Positions 29,050 to 41,585 of a stretch of 64,000 bases of DNA are shown piece after piece. The stretch is from Amylibacter marinus. GTDB taxonomy: Bacteria; Pseudomonadota; Alphaproteobacteria; Rhodobacterales; Rhodobacteraceae. The notes below the pieces were generated by a model that saw nothing but the letters and a program-made list of their open reading frames with translations, was not told where the DNA came from and made no database searches. The stretch is taken from assembly GCF_030160015.1 (NCBI RefSeq), contig NZ_BSNN01000002.1, positions 496,001 to 560,000 on the forward strand, read 5' to 3'. The translations under genes and the position numbers were made by a program. Within the stretch, counting starts at the first letter, position 1, and each line of letters begins with the position of its first letter.

Positions 29050-30867
29050 CTATCCCTGTTCGGCCAACTCTTCTAGGGCCATCCACTCTTCCTCGGCATC
29101 GGCCAATGCGCCGTGGCGCTCTACCAATGCATCAGATGCCTTCTGGAACTTGGCTGGATGATCTGTGAACAGGTTCGGATCAGCAAGGAATTCCTCTAGC
29201 TTTGCGATTTCCGCCGCGAGGCGCTCCATCACCGCAGGGAGTTCCGCCAACCGATGGGTCTGGGCAAAGGTCAACTTTTCTTGGGGCATAGAAGCAGGCG
29301 TGGCCACATCCTTGCTCTTGGGCTTTTTGCCCGTTTTCTTCGCAATCTTCTCGGGCATATCCCGACGCTGGGACTGATAATCAGACCAGCCCCCCGCATA
29401 GGCCGTGACCCGCCCGTTGCCTTCGAAGGCCAAGGTGGTGGTGGCCACACGATCTAGAAAATCACGGTCGTGACTAACCAGCAAAACCGTGCCGTCATAG
29501 CCATCTAGAATTTCCTGTAAAAGATCCAGCGTTTCCACATCCAAATCATTGGTCGGCTCGTCCATCACCAGCACATTGCTGGCCTTGGCCATGATACGCG
29601 ACAACAACAGGCGAGCCTTTTCACCACCTGACAACACTGATACCGGCCCACGGGCCTGTGTTTCATCAAACAGAAACTCTTTCAAATAGCCGACCACATG
29701 GCGCGGCATTCCGCGTACCATGATCTGATCGTTTTTCCCTGAAACGCCCAACTCCTTGTCTTCGGTCAAGCTTTCCCAAAGGGTGGCGTCATTGTTCAGC
29801 TCTGATCGATTTTGATCAAAGATCGCTGTGACCAGACCATGCCCCGTGCGCACAACACCCTGATCTGGGGCCAATTTACCGGTTAGAATATTCAACAGCG
29901 TGGTTTTCCCCACCCCATTCGGCCCCACCAATGCAATGCGTTCGCCGCGTGTGACCTTTAGATTAAAATCCGCGACAATTGCCTTGTCCCCAAATCCATG
30001 GGTGATATCCGTGGCCTCCACCACCAGCTTTCCAGACTTTGGGCCGCTGGCCAGTTCCATTGCCGCCGTCCCTTGGCGCTTGATCTGGCTAGAGCGCTCG
30101 TCCTTTAGCGCATGTAGGCGCCGCACACGACCCTGATTACGCTTGCGCCGTGCTGATATTCCCTCGACAGCCCAACGGGCCTCTGCCTTGATTAGGCGGT
30201 TTAATTTGTGGCGCTGTTGATCTTCCTCATCAAAAACCTTATCGCGCCAATCTTCAAAAGCCTCGAATCCTTTTGGGTTATTGCGCACCTTGCCGCGATC
30301 CACCCAGAGGGTGCCGCGGGTTAGGCTGCGCAGGAATGCGCGGTCGTGCGAGATAAGAACGAAGGCTGTGTTGGTGCTTTTCAATTCTTGCTCCAACCAT
30401 TCAATGGCCTCGATATCCAAATGGTTGGTCGGCTCGTCCAACAGCATCAATTCTGGCTCTTCGGCCATAATTTTCACCAATGCCGCGCGCCGCCGCTCGC
30501 CGCCCGATGCCATATCACAGGCGGTGTCTAAATTCAGCTTAAGCCCTTCGGCGATGATATCCACCTTATAGGCCAACATTTCATCCAGATTAGACAGGGT
30601 GTAATCGCGCAGGGTATCAAAGGCACCTAATTCAGGGTGTTGATCCATATAGCCCACCGCGCAGCCACTGCGCAAAAATCGCGTCCCCTCATCGGGCTCG
30701 GTTAAACCTGCGATCACCTTCATAAGAGTGGATTTACCCGATCCGTTACGCCCTACGAGGCACAGGCGCTCTCCCTCTAGGATTGAAACGGAAAGTTTAT
30801 CGAACAGCGGATTCCCCCCGAAAGACAGGGTTACATCGCTGAGAGTTAAGATCGGTGGTTTAGCCAT
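29050..30867 (-). CDS. uup: ABC-F family ATPase (Uup-like)
   Basis: 605 aa. It has two ABC domains without membrane segments: Walker A GRNGSGKST and GPNGVGKTT, signatures ASGGERRRAAL and LSGGEKARLLL, Walker B LMLLDEPTNHLD and VLVMDEPTNDLD. The arginine-rich linker between the domains and a C-terminal coiled coil (about residues 530-600) are features of Uup, an ABC-F protein acting on ribosomes or branched DNA. It stands alone and is divergent from ppiD. Confidence 0.92.
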   Translation of the reverse strand: MAKPPILTLSDVTLSFGGNPLFDKLSVSILEGERLCLVGRNGSGKSTLMKVIAGLTEPDEGTRFLRSGCAVGYMDQHPELGAFDTLRDYTLSNLDEMLAYKVDIIAEGLKLNLDTACDMASGGERRRAALVKIMAEEPELMLLDEPTNHLDIEAIEWLEQELKSTNTAFVLISHDRAFLRSLTRGTLWVDRGKVRNNPKGFEAFEDWRDKVFDEEDQQRHKLNRLIKAEARWAVEGISARRKRNQGRVRRLHALKDERSSQIKRQGTAAMELASGPKSGKLVVEATDITHGFGDKAIVADFNLKVTRGERIALVGPNGVGKTTLLNILTGKLAPDQGVVRTGHGLVTAIFDQNRSELNNDATLWESLTEDKELGVSGKNDQIMVRGMPRHVVGYLKEFLFDETQARGPVSVLSGGEKARLLLSRIMAKASNVLVMDEPTNDLDVETLDLLQEILDGYDGTVLLVSHDRDFLDRVATTTLAFEGNGRVTAYAGGWSDYQSQRRDMPEKIAKKTGKKPKSKDVATPASMPQEKLTFAQTHRLAELPAVMERLAAEIAKLEEFLADPNLFTDHPAKFQKASDALVERHGALADAEEEWMALEELAEQG

Positions 30868-30969
30868 GGCCGCTTAATGTGGGATTGTCGCGCAATGGTC
30901 AAGCGTTTCACCTTGCTTGTGGCAAAGCTTCTGCCTAAAACGTTTTTCAGGAATTTAATGAGGTGACTT

Positions 30970-32859
30970 ATGCTTTCGTCCATGCGTGGTAACAAGAAAA
31001 ATCAGGTATTTATGTATGGGCTAATGGCCCTGTTAGGATTGGGCTTAATTGGCTTTGGTACTGGTGGGCCCGATGGGGCACGATTGAATTCAATTGGATC
31101 GGTGGGGGATGAGCCGGTTTCTGTCGATTCTTATGTAGCAACATTGAATTCCACGCTTAACGCCGCCAACCAGCAATTCGGCCGCGCGCTATCCCAAAAT
31201 GAAGTTGCCGCGCTACGCCTACAGGAAACCGCATTGCGTAATGTGGTCAGCCTATCCGCCCTAAGTAACGAGGCCGCGCGCCTAGGCATCAGCGTCGGCG
31301 ACGAGAAAGTTGCCCAAGAAATTCTATCCACCCCATCCTTTACCGGATTAGACGGCAGTTTCGATCGCGAAGCTTATGAATTCTCCCTATCAAGAGCAGG
31401 TCTTTCTGTGGATGATTATGAGGAGCAAACCCGCAAATCAGTGGCACGTGATCTGATTGAAAGCTCGGTTGCCTCTGGCCTGCGGTTGAACCCGCGTCAG
31501 GCGCTTATTCTATTGGAATACGCCCGTGAACAGCGCAGCTTTGAATGGGCGACATTGGGTGATGATTTACTGCCAGCCCCTGTTGAAATCCCGACGGATG
31601 CTCAAGTTCAGGCGCAATACAAGGCCACCCCAGAGGCCTATACTGCGCCGCGTATTCGCGAAATCACCTATGTTAGCCTGACTCCAGAAATGCTAGAGGA
31701 TCAGGTAGAGGTTTCCGACGAAGACCTAAGGGCCGCTTATGATGCCCAATTTTCGCGGTTTAACCGCCCCGCACGCCGTTCTGTTGACCGGGTGATTTTT
31801 GCAGATACCGCCGCCGCCACCGATGCAAAAGCGCGCATTGATGTCAGCATCGTGACCTTTGATGACGTGATCGCAGAACGCGGTCTAGAACCTCTGGATG
31901 CTGATTTGGGCGAGGTCGAGCAAGGCAGCCTGAGCGCGGAAATCGATGCGGCCCTATTTGCGAATGGAAATTTAGGCATTGTTGGCCCCGTTGAAACAGA
32001 CCTTGGGCCTGCGCTCTTTCGCATCAATGCCGTTATGGATGCGCAGATTTTAGAATTTGAAAATGCGAAACCAGAGTTGCGCGCCGAGTTTGTTGGCGAG
32101 GAAAGCCGTGCATTGATTTCCGAACGTCTGAACGATCTCGATGATCTGCTGGCCAGCGGTGCCACTTTGGCCGAAATAGCCGAAGAAACCGATATGGAGC
32201 TGGGCAAGATTTCGATGGAACCCTCCAGCACCGAAGGATTCGCCGCCTATCTAGAATTCCGCCAAGCGGCCTTTGCTGCACGAGTCGGGGATTTTCCAGA
32301 GCTGACCGATCTATCTGATGGCGGCGTTTTTGCATTGCAAGTGGACAAAATAATCGATCCAACCCTGCGCCCCCTAGATGAAGTGCGCAGTACTGTGATT
32401 GCCGATTGGCAGGCCAACGAGACCCTAACCCGCCTAGAGGCACTGGTGCCAGATCTAAGTGAAAAGCTTGCAAAAGGGGCTGATTTTGCGGAATTAAACC
32501 TTGAGAAAAGCACATCTAAAAACGTAACACGCGGCGAATTCATCGAAGGCTTGGGCGCGGAGCTAACATTAGAAATCTTCGAATCCGAGGCCGGATCCAT
32601 CCTGTCCGCTCGCGAGGACGGCGCGGTATATATCGCCCGCATCAATGACGTAACCCCGTTTGATGCCGATACCGAGGGCAATCAATCTATGCTATCAGAG
32701 GTCACACAACAGCTGTCTAATCAAACCGCAAATGATTTGCTAACCGCCTTTATGGCCGCAATCGAAACACGTGATGGCGTACGCTTGAATCAATCAGCGA
32801 TCGAGCAATTGAACCTGCAAATCATTGGTGGACAACCAGCCCCAAGCGGACATTTCTAA
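30970..32859 (+). CDS. ppiD: PpiD-type periplasmic folding factor (SurA N-terminal and parvulin-like)
   Basis: 629 aa. A single N-terminal membrane helix (about residues 14-32) anchors it with the bulk in the periplasm. A SurA-like chaperone domain (residues about 40-190) is followed by a divergent parvulin-like region (about 240-350), then a long helical C-terminal part. It assists folding of proteins leaving the Sec translocon. GAGG stands before the start. Its stop is 2 bases from trpE, so the two are cotranscribed, an arrangement common in Rhodobacterales. Confidence 0.9.
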   Translation: MLSSMRGNKKNQVFMYGLMALLGLGLIGFGTGGPDGARLNSIGSVGDEPVSVDSYVATLNSTLNAANQQFGRALSQNEVAALRLQETALRNVVSLSALSNEAARLGISVGDEKVAQEILSTPSFTGLDGSFDREAYEFSLSRAGLSVDDYEEQTRKSVARDLIESSVASGLRLNPRQALILLEYAREQRSFEWATLGDDLLPAPVEIPTDAQVQAQYKATPEAYTAPRIREITYVSLTPEMLEDQVEVSDEDLRAAYDAQFSRFNRPARRSVDRVIFADTAAATDAKARIDVSIVTFDDVIAERGLEPLDADLGEVEQGSLSAEIDAALFANGNLGIVGPVETDLGPALFRINAVMDAQILEFENAKPELRAEFVGEESRALISERLNDLDDLLASGATLAEIAEETDMELGKISMEPSSTEGFAAYLEFRQAAFAARVGDFPELTDLSDGGVFALQVDKIIDPTLRPLDEVRSTVIADWQANETLTRLEALVPDLSEKLAKGADFAELNLEKSTSKNVTRGEFIEGLGAELTLEIFESEAGSILSAREDGAVYIARINDVTPFDADTEGNQSMLSEVTQQLSNQTANDLLTAFMAAIETRDGVRLNQSAIEQLNLQIIGGQPAPSGHF

Positions 32860-32861
32860 GA

Positions 32862-34369
32862 ATGAAGATTATACCCTCTGCCAGTGCCTTCGAAACCCAG
32901 TACAAGGCCGGGAAAAACGCTCTGGTCTATACCCGCCTGTCAGCGGATCTAGATACGGCTGTTTCTTTGATGTTAAAGCTGACCCAAGCACGCAAGAACA
33001 GCTTTATGCTAGAAAGCGTAACGGGGGGGGATGTGCGCGGGCGCTATACCATCATCGGTATGAACCCAGATTTGATCTGGAAGTGTGATGGAACACGCGC
33101 AGAGATTAATGCACAGGCTCTGCTGGATGATGATACATTTGCAGTGCAACCGGACGAACCGCTGACCTCTTTGCGCGGATTGATCGAACAGAGCAAAATC
33201 GACCTACCAGAGGAGCTGCCGCCCATGGCGGCGGGGCTGTTTGGTTATCTGGGCTATGATATGATCCGCCATGTGGAATATTTGCCGGATGTTAATCCCG
33301 ATACGATCGGCTTGCCGGATGCGATTATGATGCGCCCCTCGGTTGTTGTGATTGTCGACGGGGTAAAGGATGAGATCACCATTGTCTCGCCCGCATGGTA
33401 CAACAGCGATCTGTCAGCGAAGGCCGCCTATGCGCAGGCAGGCGAGCGCATCACCGCCGCCCTGCGTGATCTGGATCGCCCTGTGCACCACGCCACCCCC
33501 ACTGCCCCGCAACCGAAAGTCGGAACACCGGTTTCAAACACCAGCAAAGAGGCCTATTTCGAGCGGGTGAACAAGGCCAAGGATTATATCAAATCTGGCG
33601 ATATCTTTCAGGTGGTGCCCAGTCAGCGCTGGACGGTTGATTTCCCCTTGGCGCCCTTTTCGCTGTATCGCGCATTGCGCCGCACCAACCCCTCGCCCTA
33701 TATGTTCTACTTTAATTTCGGGGCCTTTCAGGTGGTGGGGGCAAGCCCCGAAATTCTGGTGCGGGTCAAAGGCAACGAAGTGGCCATTCGCCCCATTGCA
33801 GGCACCCGCCCTCGTGGGAAAACCCCAGAAGAAGATCTGGCCCTAGAGCAAGATCTGCTGGCCGATCAGAAAGAGCTGGCCGAGCATCTGATGTTGCTGG
33901 ATCTAGGGCGCAATGATGTGGGGCGTGTGGCGAAAATAGGTACGGTTAATCCCAACGAACAATTCATCATCGAGCGCTATAGCCATGTGATGCATATTGT
34001 GTCCAACGTGCTGGGTGAACTGTCCGACGACCAAGATGCCCTATCCGCCCTTTTGGCCGGCCTGCCTGCGGGTACTGTTTCGGGCGCACCCAAGGTCCGC
34101 GCCATGGAAATTATAGATGAATTGGAAACCGAGAAGCGCGGCGTTTACGGCGGCGGTGTTGGGTATTTCTCATCCGGTGGCGATATGGATATCTGCATTG
34201 CCCTGCGCACCGCTGTGGTCAAGGACCAAAAGCTCTATATCCAAGCAGGTGGCGGCGTGGTCTATGATAGCGATCCAGAGGCCGAATTCCAAGAAACCGT
34301 GAATAAATCCAAGGCATTACAAACCGCAGCCCTTCAGGCGGATCAGTTCACCAATAGCACTGGAAACGG

Positions 34370-34373
<4 letters not shown>
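32862..34373 (+). CDS. trpE: Anthranilate synthase component I
   Basis: 503 aa. It converts chorismate to anthranilate with ammonia supplied by TrpG. It shows SGDIFQVVPSQRW, the chorismate-binding core PIAGTRPRGKTPEEDL, LLDLGRNDVGRVAKIG, LPAGTVSGAPKVRAMEII and the C-terminal IQAGGGVVYDSDPE. The N-terminal half, with KNSFMLESV, is the tryptophan-feedback domain. It is cotranscribed with ppiD. Its last four bases overlap the convergent YibQ-like gene, which separates it from trpG; trpG-trpD-trpC form their own run 1.6 kb on. No leader-peptide attenuator was seen. Confidence 0.96.
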
Positions 34374-35878
<1,505 letters not shown>

Positions 35879-35997
35879 ATTCGCGGATCCCTAACCAATT
35901 TATTCGAACAGCACTTGACCATTCCACCCGAGTTTGCGCATTTATAGCGTGAAATCAATAGGGATACACCCCTAATAGTCACCCAAGGATGGATCAC

Positions 35998-36579
35998 ATG
36001 CTGCTTTTGATCGATAACTACGACAGCTTTACCTATAATTTGGTGCATTATCTGGGCGAGTTAGGAACAGATGTTGTGGTCAAACGCAACGATGAGTTGG
36101 ATGTGCAACAGGCCATGGGCCTTAATCCCAGCGCAATCATGCTGTCCCCTGGCCCCTGTGATCCAGCACAGGCAGGCATTTGCCTAGCTATTACCCAAGC
36201 CGCGGCCGAAACCAAAACCCCTTTGATAGGCGTTTGTCTTGGGCATCAAACCATCGGTCAGGCCTTTGGTGGCAAGGTCATCCGCTGTCATGAGATCGTG
36301 CATGGTAAAATGGGTTCCATGCACCACACGGGAAAAAGCCTCTTTAAGGGGCTGCCAACCCCCTTTGAGGCCACGCGCTATCATTCCTTGGTTGTTGAAC
36401 GCGACAGCCTACCTGACTGTTTGGAAATCACCGCAGAACTAGAGGATGGCACCATTATGGGCCTCCAACACAAAGAGCTGCCCATTCATGGCTGTCAGTT
36501 TCACCCCGAAAGCATTGCTTCGGAACATGGGCATAAAATGCTGCAAAATTTCCTTGATACAGTAAAGGTTCCCGTATGA
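35998..36579 (+). CDS. trpG: Anthranilate synthase component II (glutamine amidotransferase)
   Basis: 193 aa. It supplies ammonia from glutamine to TrpE. The class I amidotransferase motifs are [15 protein letters not shown], the nucleophile Cys in [15 protein letters not shown], and the [10 protein letters not shown] His/Glu pair. The ATG at 35998 is preferred since AAGGA lies 8 bases upstream and the family starts MLLLID; an ATG at 35989 abuts the ribosome site. It overlaps trpD by four bases and opens a translationally coupled run: trpG-trpD-trpC-moaC-moeA-TauE. Confidence 0.95.
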   Translation: MLLLIDNYDSFTYNLVHYLGELGTDVVVKRNDELDVQQAMGLNPSAIMLSPGPCDPAQAGICLAITQAAAETKTPLIGVCLGHQTIGQAFGGKVIRCHEIVHGKMGSMHHTGKSLFKGLPTPFEATRYHSLVVERDSLPDCLEITAELEDGTIMGLQHKELPIHGCQFHPESIASEHGHKMLQNFLDTVKVPV

Positions 36580-37595
36580 GCGACGCGCTAAAACCCTTCA
36601 TCAATCAGGCGGCCAATGGGCCCCTAACCCGTACCGAGGCCGAGGCCGCGTTTGAAATTATAATGACGGGCGCGGCAACCGCGGCCCAAACTGGTGGTTT
36701 TTTGATGGCCCTGCGCACCCGCGGTGAAACCATCGATGAATATGCCGCCGCCGCCGCCGTTATGCGCGCCAAATGTAACCCTGTATCAGCACCCGCTGGA
36801 GCCATGGATATCGTTGGTACTGGCGGGGATGGAAAATCAACGCTGAATATTTCTACCGCTACGGCCATTGTAACCGCCGGTGCCGGTGTTGTGGTGGCCA
36901 AGCATGGCAATCGCAACCTATCGTCAAAATCTGGCACTGCAGATGCATTAGGGGTTAGTGGCGTGAACGTCATGGTAGGCCCCGAGGTAGTCGAGCGCGC
37001 AATCAACGAGGCCGGCATTGGCTTTATGATGGCCCCAATGCATCATCCCGCCGTCAAACACGTGATGCCCGCCCGCACCGAGCTGGGCACACGCACCATT
37101 TTTAACATCCTTGGCCCGCTGACAAATCCGGCGGGTGTAAAACGCCAGCTCACGGGTGCATTTTCACGCGATATGATCCTGCCAATGGCGCAAGTTCTTC
37201 AGGAACTGGGTTCAGAAAAGGCATGGCTGGTACATGGATCGGATGGGACAGATGAAATTTCCATCGCCGGTATTTCATGGGTTGCAGCCCTAGAAGACGA
37301 TCAAATCACCCAGCGCGAAATTTCACCCGAAGAAGCGGGCCTGCCGGTCCATCCCTTTGCTGATATCGTTGGTGGTACGCCCGAATACAATGCCGCCGCA
37401 ATGGCCGCCTTGCTAGAGGGCGAGCGCTCGGCCTATCGCGATGCGGTATTGCTGAACACGGCCGCCGCATTGGTGGTGGCCGATCATGCCGACACTCTTA
37501 CGGCGGGTGTAGAAATCGCCCGCGACAGCATCGATTCAGGCAAGGCCAAGGCAAAATTGGCCGCACTGGTCGCCTATACATCAGGGGCAAAATAA
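36576..37595 (+). CDS. trpD: Anthranilate phosphoribosyltransferase
   Basis: 339 aa. It transfers phosphoribosyl from PRPP to anthranilate. Seen are [13 protein letters not shown], the PRPP-site motif [17 protein letters not shown], the [18 protein letters not shown] segment (KHGNRN is the anthranilate/PRPP loop), [11 protein letters not shown] and [11 protein letters not shown]. The length is normal. It overlaps trpG by ATGA and trpC by TAATG, so translation is coupled. Confidence 0.96.
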   Translation: MSDALKPFINQAANGPLTRTEAEAAFEIIMTGAATAAQTGGFLMALRTRGETIDEYAAAAAVMRAKCNPVSAPAGAMDIVGTGGDGKSTLNISTATAIVTAGAGVVVAKHGNRNLSSKSGTADALGVSGVNVMVGPEVVERAINEAGIGFMMAPMHHPAVKHVMPARTELGTRTIFNILGPLTNPAGVKRQLTGAFSRDMILPMAQVLQELGSEKAWLVHGSDGTDEISIAGISWVAALEDDQITQREISPEEAGLPVHPFADIVGGTPEYNAAAMAALLEGERSAYRDAVLLNTAAALVVADHADTLTAGVEIARDSIDSGKAKAKLAALVAYTSGAK

Positions 37596-38398
37596 TGGCC
37601 GACATTCTAGAAAAAATCAAAAATTACAAACTGTTAGAGATTGAAGCACAGAAAGAGGATCTGCCACTTTCTGATCTAGAGGATCTGGCAAAGACCACCG
37701 ATGCCCCGCGCGGGTTTGCGCAGGCCCTGCTAGGGGCCTCTGAAAACGGCTATGGGTTGATTGCCGAGATTAAAAAGGCCAGCCCATCCAAAGGCCTGAT
37801 CCGGCCCGATTTCCACCCATCAGACCTGGCCCGCGCCTATGCCCAGGGTGGGGCCACCTGCCTGTCGGTGCTGACCGATACGCCCAGCTTCCAAGGGGCG
37901 CCAGAATTCCTATCTGATGCACGCGCCGCCTGTGACCTGCCGGCTCTGCGTAAGGATTTCATGTATGATACCTATCAGGTTGCACAGGCCCGCGCATGGG
38001 GGGCGGATTGTATTTTGATCATTCTGGCATCCGTCAGCGATCAACAGGCGCAAGAGCTAGAGGCATGCGCCTTTGAATGGGGCATGGATGTTCTGCTAGA
38101 GGTACATGACCGCGCAGAGCTAGACCGCGCCCTAGACTGCAAATCCCCGCTATTGGGGATCAATAACCGCAATCTAAAAACGTTCGATGTAACCCTTGAT
38201 ACCACGCGTGACCTATCCACCAATGTGCCAGCAGACCGCCACATGGTCACAGAGAGCGGCATTTTCACCCCCCAAGATATGGCCGAGATGGCCGCGGTTG
38301 GTGCGCGCAGTTTCCTGATTGGCGAAAGTTTGATGCGCCAAAGCGATGTCGCCAGCGCAACCAAAACCCTGCTGGCCAATCCGGTCGTGGCGACCTGA
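37595..38398 (+). CDS. trpC: Indole-3-glycerol-phosphate synthase
   Basis: 267 aa. This TIM-barrel enzyme closes the indole ring in tryptophan synthesis. Motifs are [49 protein letters not shown], the [10 protein letters not shown] loop and [12 protein letters not shown], with the phosphate-binding FLIGESLMR. The enzyme is the single-function form without a TrpF fusion. trpF, trpA and trpB are not in this window. Confidence 0.96.
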   Translation: MADILEKIKNYKLLEIEAQKEDLPLSDLEDLAKTTDAPRGFAQALLGASENGYGLIAEIKKASPSKGLIRPDFHPSDLARAYAQGGATCLSVLTDTPSFQGAPEFLSDARAACDLPALRKDFMYDTYQVAQARAWGADCILIILASVSDQQAQELEACAFEWGMDVLLEVHDRAELDRALDCKSPLLGINNRNLKTFDVTLDTTRDLSTNVPADRHMVTESGIFTPQDMAEMAAVGARSFLIGESLMRQSDVASATKTLLANPVVAT

Positions 38399-38874
38399 TG
38401 GCCGATCTTACGCATTTTAACGCCCAAGGTCAGGCCCATATGGTGGATGTATCCACCAAGGCAGTGACTGCGCGCATCGCCACCGCACGCGGCCGAATTG
38501 TTATGCTGCCCGCAACCCTAGATTTGGTACTGCAAGGTACCGCCCAAAAAGGCGATGTTTTGGGTATTGCCCGCATTGCAGGCATCACAGGTGCAAAAAA
38601 AACGGCGGATCTAATTCCCCTGTGCCACCCCCTGCCCATTACCAAGGTGTCCATTGATCTAACCCCAATTCCAGAGGATCACGCGATTGAAATCGAGGCA
38701 ACGGTCAAAACCACTGGCCAAACCGGTGTCGAGATGGAGGCCCTAACGGCTGTTAATATTGCCGCCCTCACCGTCTATGACATGCTAAAGGCTGCGGATA
38801 AAACCATGCGTATCACCGATCTGCGCGTCACCCTAAAGGATGGCGGCAAGTCTGGGCGGATCGAGGCCGAATGA
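38398..38874 (+). CDS. moaC: Cyclic pyranopterin monophosphate synthase
   Basis: 158 aa. It makes cyclic pyranopterin monophosphate, the second step of molybdenum cofactor synthesis. Seen are [18 protein letters not shown], quoted in part as [10 protein letters not shown], then [37 protein letters not shown], quoted as [12 protein letters not shown], and the LKDGGKSG end. It overlaps trpC by TGATG and moeA by ATGA. Joining Mo-cofactor genes to trp genes is common in Rhodobacterales and probably reflects operon growth rather than shared function. Confidence 0.95.
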   Translation: MADLTHFNAQGQAHMVDVSTKAVTARIATARGRIVMLPATLDLVLQGTAQKGDVLGIARIAGITGAKKTADLIPLCHPLPITKVSIDLTPIPEDHAIEIEATVKTTGQTGVEMEALTAVNIAALTVYDMLKAADKTMRITDLRVTLKDGGKSGRIEAE

Positions 38875-40055
38875 TCAGCGTTGATCAAGCCCTCGACCAA
38901 ATATTGAACCTATTAGAGCCGCTAGAGGTGGAAGAGGTGCCCCTTGCACAGGCCAGCGGGCGCATATTGGCGCGCGATGTTTTCGCCCAGCGTGACCAGC
39001 CGCCTTTTTCTGCATCTGCAATGGATGGCTATGCGGTGCGCCTTGGGGATATCGACACGGGTAAGCCGCTAGAGGTCATCGGGGAATCCGCCGCTGGCGG
39101 GCGTTTTGACGGAACTCTTGGCCCCTACCAAGCGGTACGTATTTTCACAGGTGCACCAGTTCCAGAGGGCGCTGATCATATCCTGATCCAAGAGGATTGT
39201 ACGCGCGATGGCGCGCAGATTACCCCCCATGACAACCGCGACCATTCTAGCTATATCCGCCCACGAGGCGGGGATTTTAGCCAAGGCACCCCCCTAAAGG
39301 CCCCTGTACGTCTTGGCCCTGCCGAGATTTCCTTGCTGGCGTCTATGAATATCGCCACCCTGCCCGTGCGGCGCAGACCTATTGTTGCGCTGATTGCCAC
39401 AGGGGACGAGCTGGTGGCCGTTGGTGAAACCCCTGATGCAAATCAGATTATTTCGTCAAACAACTACGGCCTAAAGGCGCTGATTGAAGGACTGGGTGCT
39501 GTCGCGAGAATTCTGCCCATTGCCCATGACAATGCCGATGATTTAACTGCCGTCTTGAATATGTCCCAACCCTCGGACTTGATCGTAACCTTGGGCGGGG
39601 CCTCTGTGGGTGATTATGACCTCGTGCAATCAACAGCTCAAGAAATGGGCCTAGAAACCGCATTTTACAAAGTGGCCATGCGTCCGGGAAAACCCCTGAT
39701 GGCGGGACGCCTGCGCTCCACACCTATGATCGGCTTGCCCGGCAATCCTGTAAGCGCGATGGTCTGCGGGCATGTGTTTATACGCCCCGCACTCAACGCC
39801 CTACTGGGTCTGGGCCGCTCTGCCCTGCCCAGCCAACCCGCAAGCCTAAGCAGAGACATTCCCCCAAATGGCCCCCGCCGGCATTACATGCGCGCAACGC
39901 TTGAAAACATCGATGGCAAACTATCCGTACAGCCCCTTTCACGCCAAGACAGCAGCCTGCTATCGGTGCTTCAGCAAGCCAATGCCCTATTGATCAGAGA
40001 AGCCAACGCGCCCGCCGCCAAACAGGGGGATTTGATCGAGGTCATTCCCCTATGA
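38871..40055 (+). CDS. moeA: Molybdopterin molybdenumtransferase
   Basis: 394 aa. It inserts molybdate into adenylylated molybdopterin. The motifs are [13 protein letters not shown] near residue 45, [55 protein letters not shown] and [11 protein letters not shown], with [10 protein letters not shown]. It overlaps the downstream TauE/SafE gene by ATGA. Confidence 0.95.
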   Translation: MISVDQALDQILNLLEPLEVEEVPLAQASGRILARDVFAQRDQPPFSASAMDGYAVRLGDIDTGKPLEVIGESAAGGRFDGTLGPYQAVRIFTGAPVPEGADHILIQEDCTRDGAQITPHDNRDHSSYIRPRGGDFSQGTPLKAPVRLGPAEISLLASMNIATLPVRRRPIVALIATGDELVAVGETPDANQIISSNNYGLKALIEGLGAVARILPIAHDNADDLTAVLNMSQPSDLIVTLGGASVGDYDLVQSTAQEMGLETAFYKVAMRPGKPLMAGRLRSTPMIGLPGNPVSAMVCGHVFIRPALNALLGLGRSALPSQPASLSRDIPPNGPRRHYMRATLENIDGKLSVQPLSRQDSSLLSVLQQANALLIREANAPAAKQGDLIEVIPL

Positions 40056-40810
40056 TGGATCTCCCGCTCAGCTTCTTTGCGGTGGCGGCGATTATGGTCT
40101 TCTTAACTGGGGTATCTAAATCAGGACTAGCGGCAGGCTTTGGCGCGCTAAGTGTGCCGATGCTTTCGCTGTTTATTCATCCAGCCATGGCCGCGGGTAT
40201 CCTGCTGCCGTTATTGGTGGGCATCGATTCAACCAATCTATGGAATTACCGCCACCACGCTCAACGGCGGATTTTGATCATGCTGATCCCTGGGGCGATG
40301 GTAGGCATCGCTTTGGGGGCTTTGACCTTTGGGAAAATTGATCCGTCATGGGTGCGTTTATTGGTTGGCTGTATAGCGCTGTGGTTTGCAGGCGCCTATT
40401 ATCTATCACCGATCCTGCCAAAAATTGGCGGTATTATCCCGTTAAAATACGGGGTGCTTTTTGCCATTGTCTCGGGGTTCACCAGCCACTTGGCCCATGC
40501 GGGTGCGCCCCCTGTGCGGGCATTTCTGCTAAATCAAAGGCTACAGAAATCTGAATATGTTGGAACCATGGGGTTCCTGTTTGCATGGATAAACCTGATG
40601 AAACTGCCCCCCTACCTCTACTTTGGTCAAATCACATGGCAGACTGGCTATGTTAGCATGCTGTTGGCCCCCATGATCCCTCTGGGGGTATTTATCGGGT
40701 TGAAGGTGCATAAATCGCTCCCCCAAGAGCTTTTTATAAAAATTGCATATTTTTTGTTAACCTTCGCTGGTCTAAAGTTGATCTATGATGGGATTACACA
40801 GGTGATGTAG
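40052..40810 (+). CDS. TauE/SafE-family membrane permease
   Basis: 252 aa, about eight membrane helices. Family features are the early FLTGVSKSGLAAGFGALSVP, quoted as GVSKSGLAAGFGALSVP, and the second-half repeat ILPKIGGIIPLKYGVLFAIV... with GFTSHLAHAGAPPVRAFLL. TauE/SafE proteins export sulfite, sulfoacetate or other anions. It is translationally coupled to moeA, so an anion linked to molybdenum enzymes (for example sulfite) is a fair guess, but the substrate is not proven. It is the last gene before lexA, which has its own promoter. Confidence 0.88.
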   Translation: MMDLPLSFFAVAAIMVFLTGVSKSGLAAGFGALSVPMLSLFIHPAMAAGILLPLLVGIDSTNLWNYRHHAQRRILIMLIPGAMVGIALGALTFGKIDPSWVRLLVGCIALWFAGAYYLSPILPKIGGIIPLKYGVLFAIVSGFTSHLAHAGAPPVRAFLLNQRLQKSEYVGTMGFLFAWINLMKLPPYLYFGQITWQTGYVSMLLAPMIPLGVFIGLKVHKSLPQELFIKIAYFLLTFAGLKLIYDGITQVM

Positions 40811-40830
40811 CCCATGCTTGTGGATAACAT

Positions 40831-40859
40831 TTGACACAAAGCAAGAACACCTATAGAAC
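40831..40859 (+). promoter_or_regulatory. lexA promoter with overlapping LexA box
   Basis: TTGACA at 40831-40836 is followed after 17 bases by TAGAAC (40854-40859), a plausible sigma-70 promoter. Overlapping it is GAAC-N7-GAAC at 40845-40859, which on the other strand is GTTC-N7-GTTC, the alphaproteobacterial LexA site. A second GAAC at 40866-40869 stands 6 bases on. LexA bound here would block its own promoter. Confidence 0.8.
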
Positions 40860-40898
40860 CAATGAGAACATAAGGTATACAGACAGGGGTAATTTGAT

Positions 40899-41585
40899 AT
40901 GCTGACGCGGAAACAACTCGATTTGCTTGAATTCATTCATAAGCGGATGCAGAAGGATGGCGTGCCCCCCAGCTTTGATGAGATGAAGGTCGCTTTGGAT
41001 CTGCGCTCTAAATCTGGCATTCACCGCCTAATCACCGCGTTAGAAGAACGCGGATTTATCCGCCGCCTAGCGCACCGCGCACGCGCCATAGAAATCCTGC
41101 GCCTACCAGAGAGCTTCGAGGGCGGTGGTTTTCAGCCCCGCGTCATCGAAGGATCGCTAACCCCGCCCCCCGCAGAGGCCCTGCCCATCGAGGCCGCCAA
41201 TGCCATCAACCTGCCCGTTATGGGGCGGATCGCCGCCGGCACACCCATTGAGGCCATACAGCAAGTGGCCAATAATGTCTCGGTTCCCGGTGAAATGCTA
41301 AAAAACAATGGTCGCCATTATGCCCTAGAGGTCAAAGGCGATTCCATGATTGATGCGGGTATTAACAATGGCGATATTGTTGTTATCAACGAACAAAACG
41401 ATGCCGATAATGGCGATATAGTAGTAGCCTTGGTAGAGGATCAAGAGGCGACGCTAAAACGTCTGCGCAAGCGCGGATCAGTCATTGCGCTAGAGGCCGC
41501 AAACCCCGCCTACGAAACCCGCGTTTACCGCGATGATCAGGTCAAGGTTCAGGGTAAGCTGGTCGGTCTTATTCGCACCTATTAG
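40899..41585 (+). CDS. lexA: LexA repressor of the SOS response
   Basis: 228 aa. The N-terminal winged-helix DNA-binding domain begins [17 protein letters not shown], with recognition helix [16 protein letters not shown]. The C-terminal S24 domain has the self-cleavage bond A113-G114 (GRIAAGTP), nucleophile S149 (VKGDSMID) and base K187 (ATLKRLR). RecA on single-stranded DNA triggers cleavage and SOS induction. Its promoter carries a LexA box, so it represses itself. Its end overlaps convergent comEC by four bases. Confidence 0.96.
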   Translation: MLTRKQLDLLEFIHKRMQKDGVPPSFDEMKVALDLRSKSGIHRLITALEERGFIRRLAHRARAIEILRLPESFEGGGFQPRVIEGSLTPPPAEALPIEAANAINLPVMGRIAAGTPIEAIQQVANNVSVPGEMLKNNGRHYALEVKGDSMIDAGINNGDIVVINEQNDADNGDIVVALVEDQEATLKRLRKRGSVIALEAANPAYETRVYRDDQVKVQGKLVGLIRTY

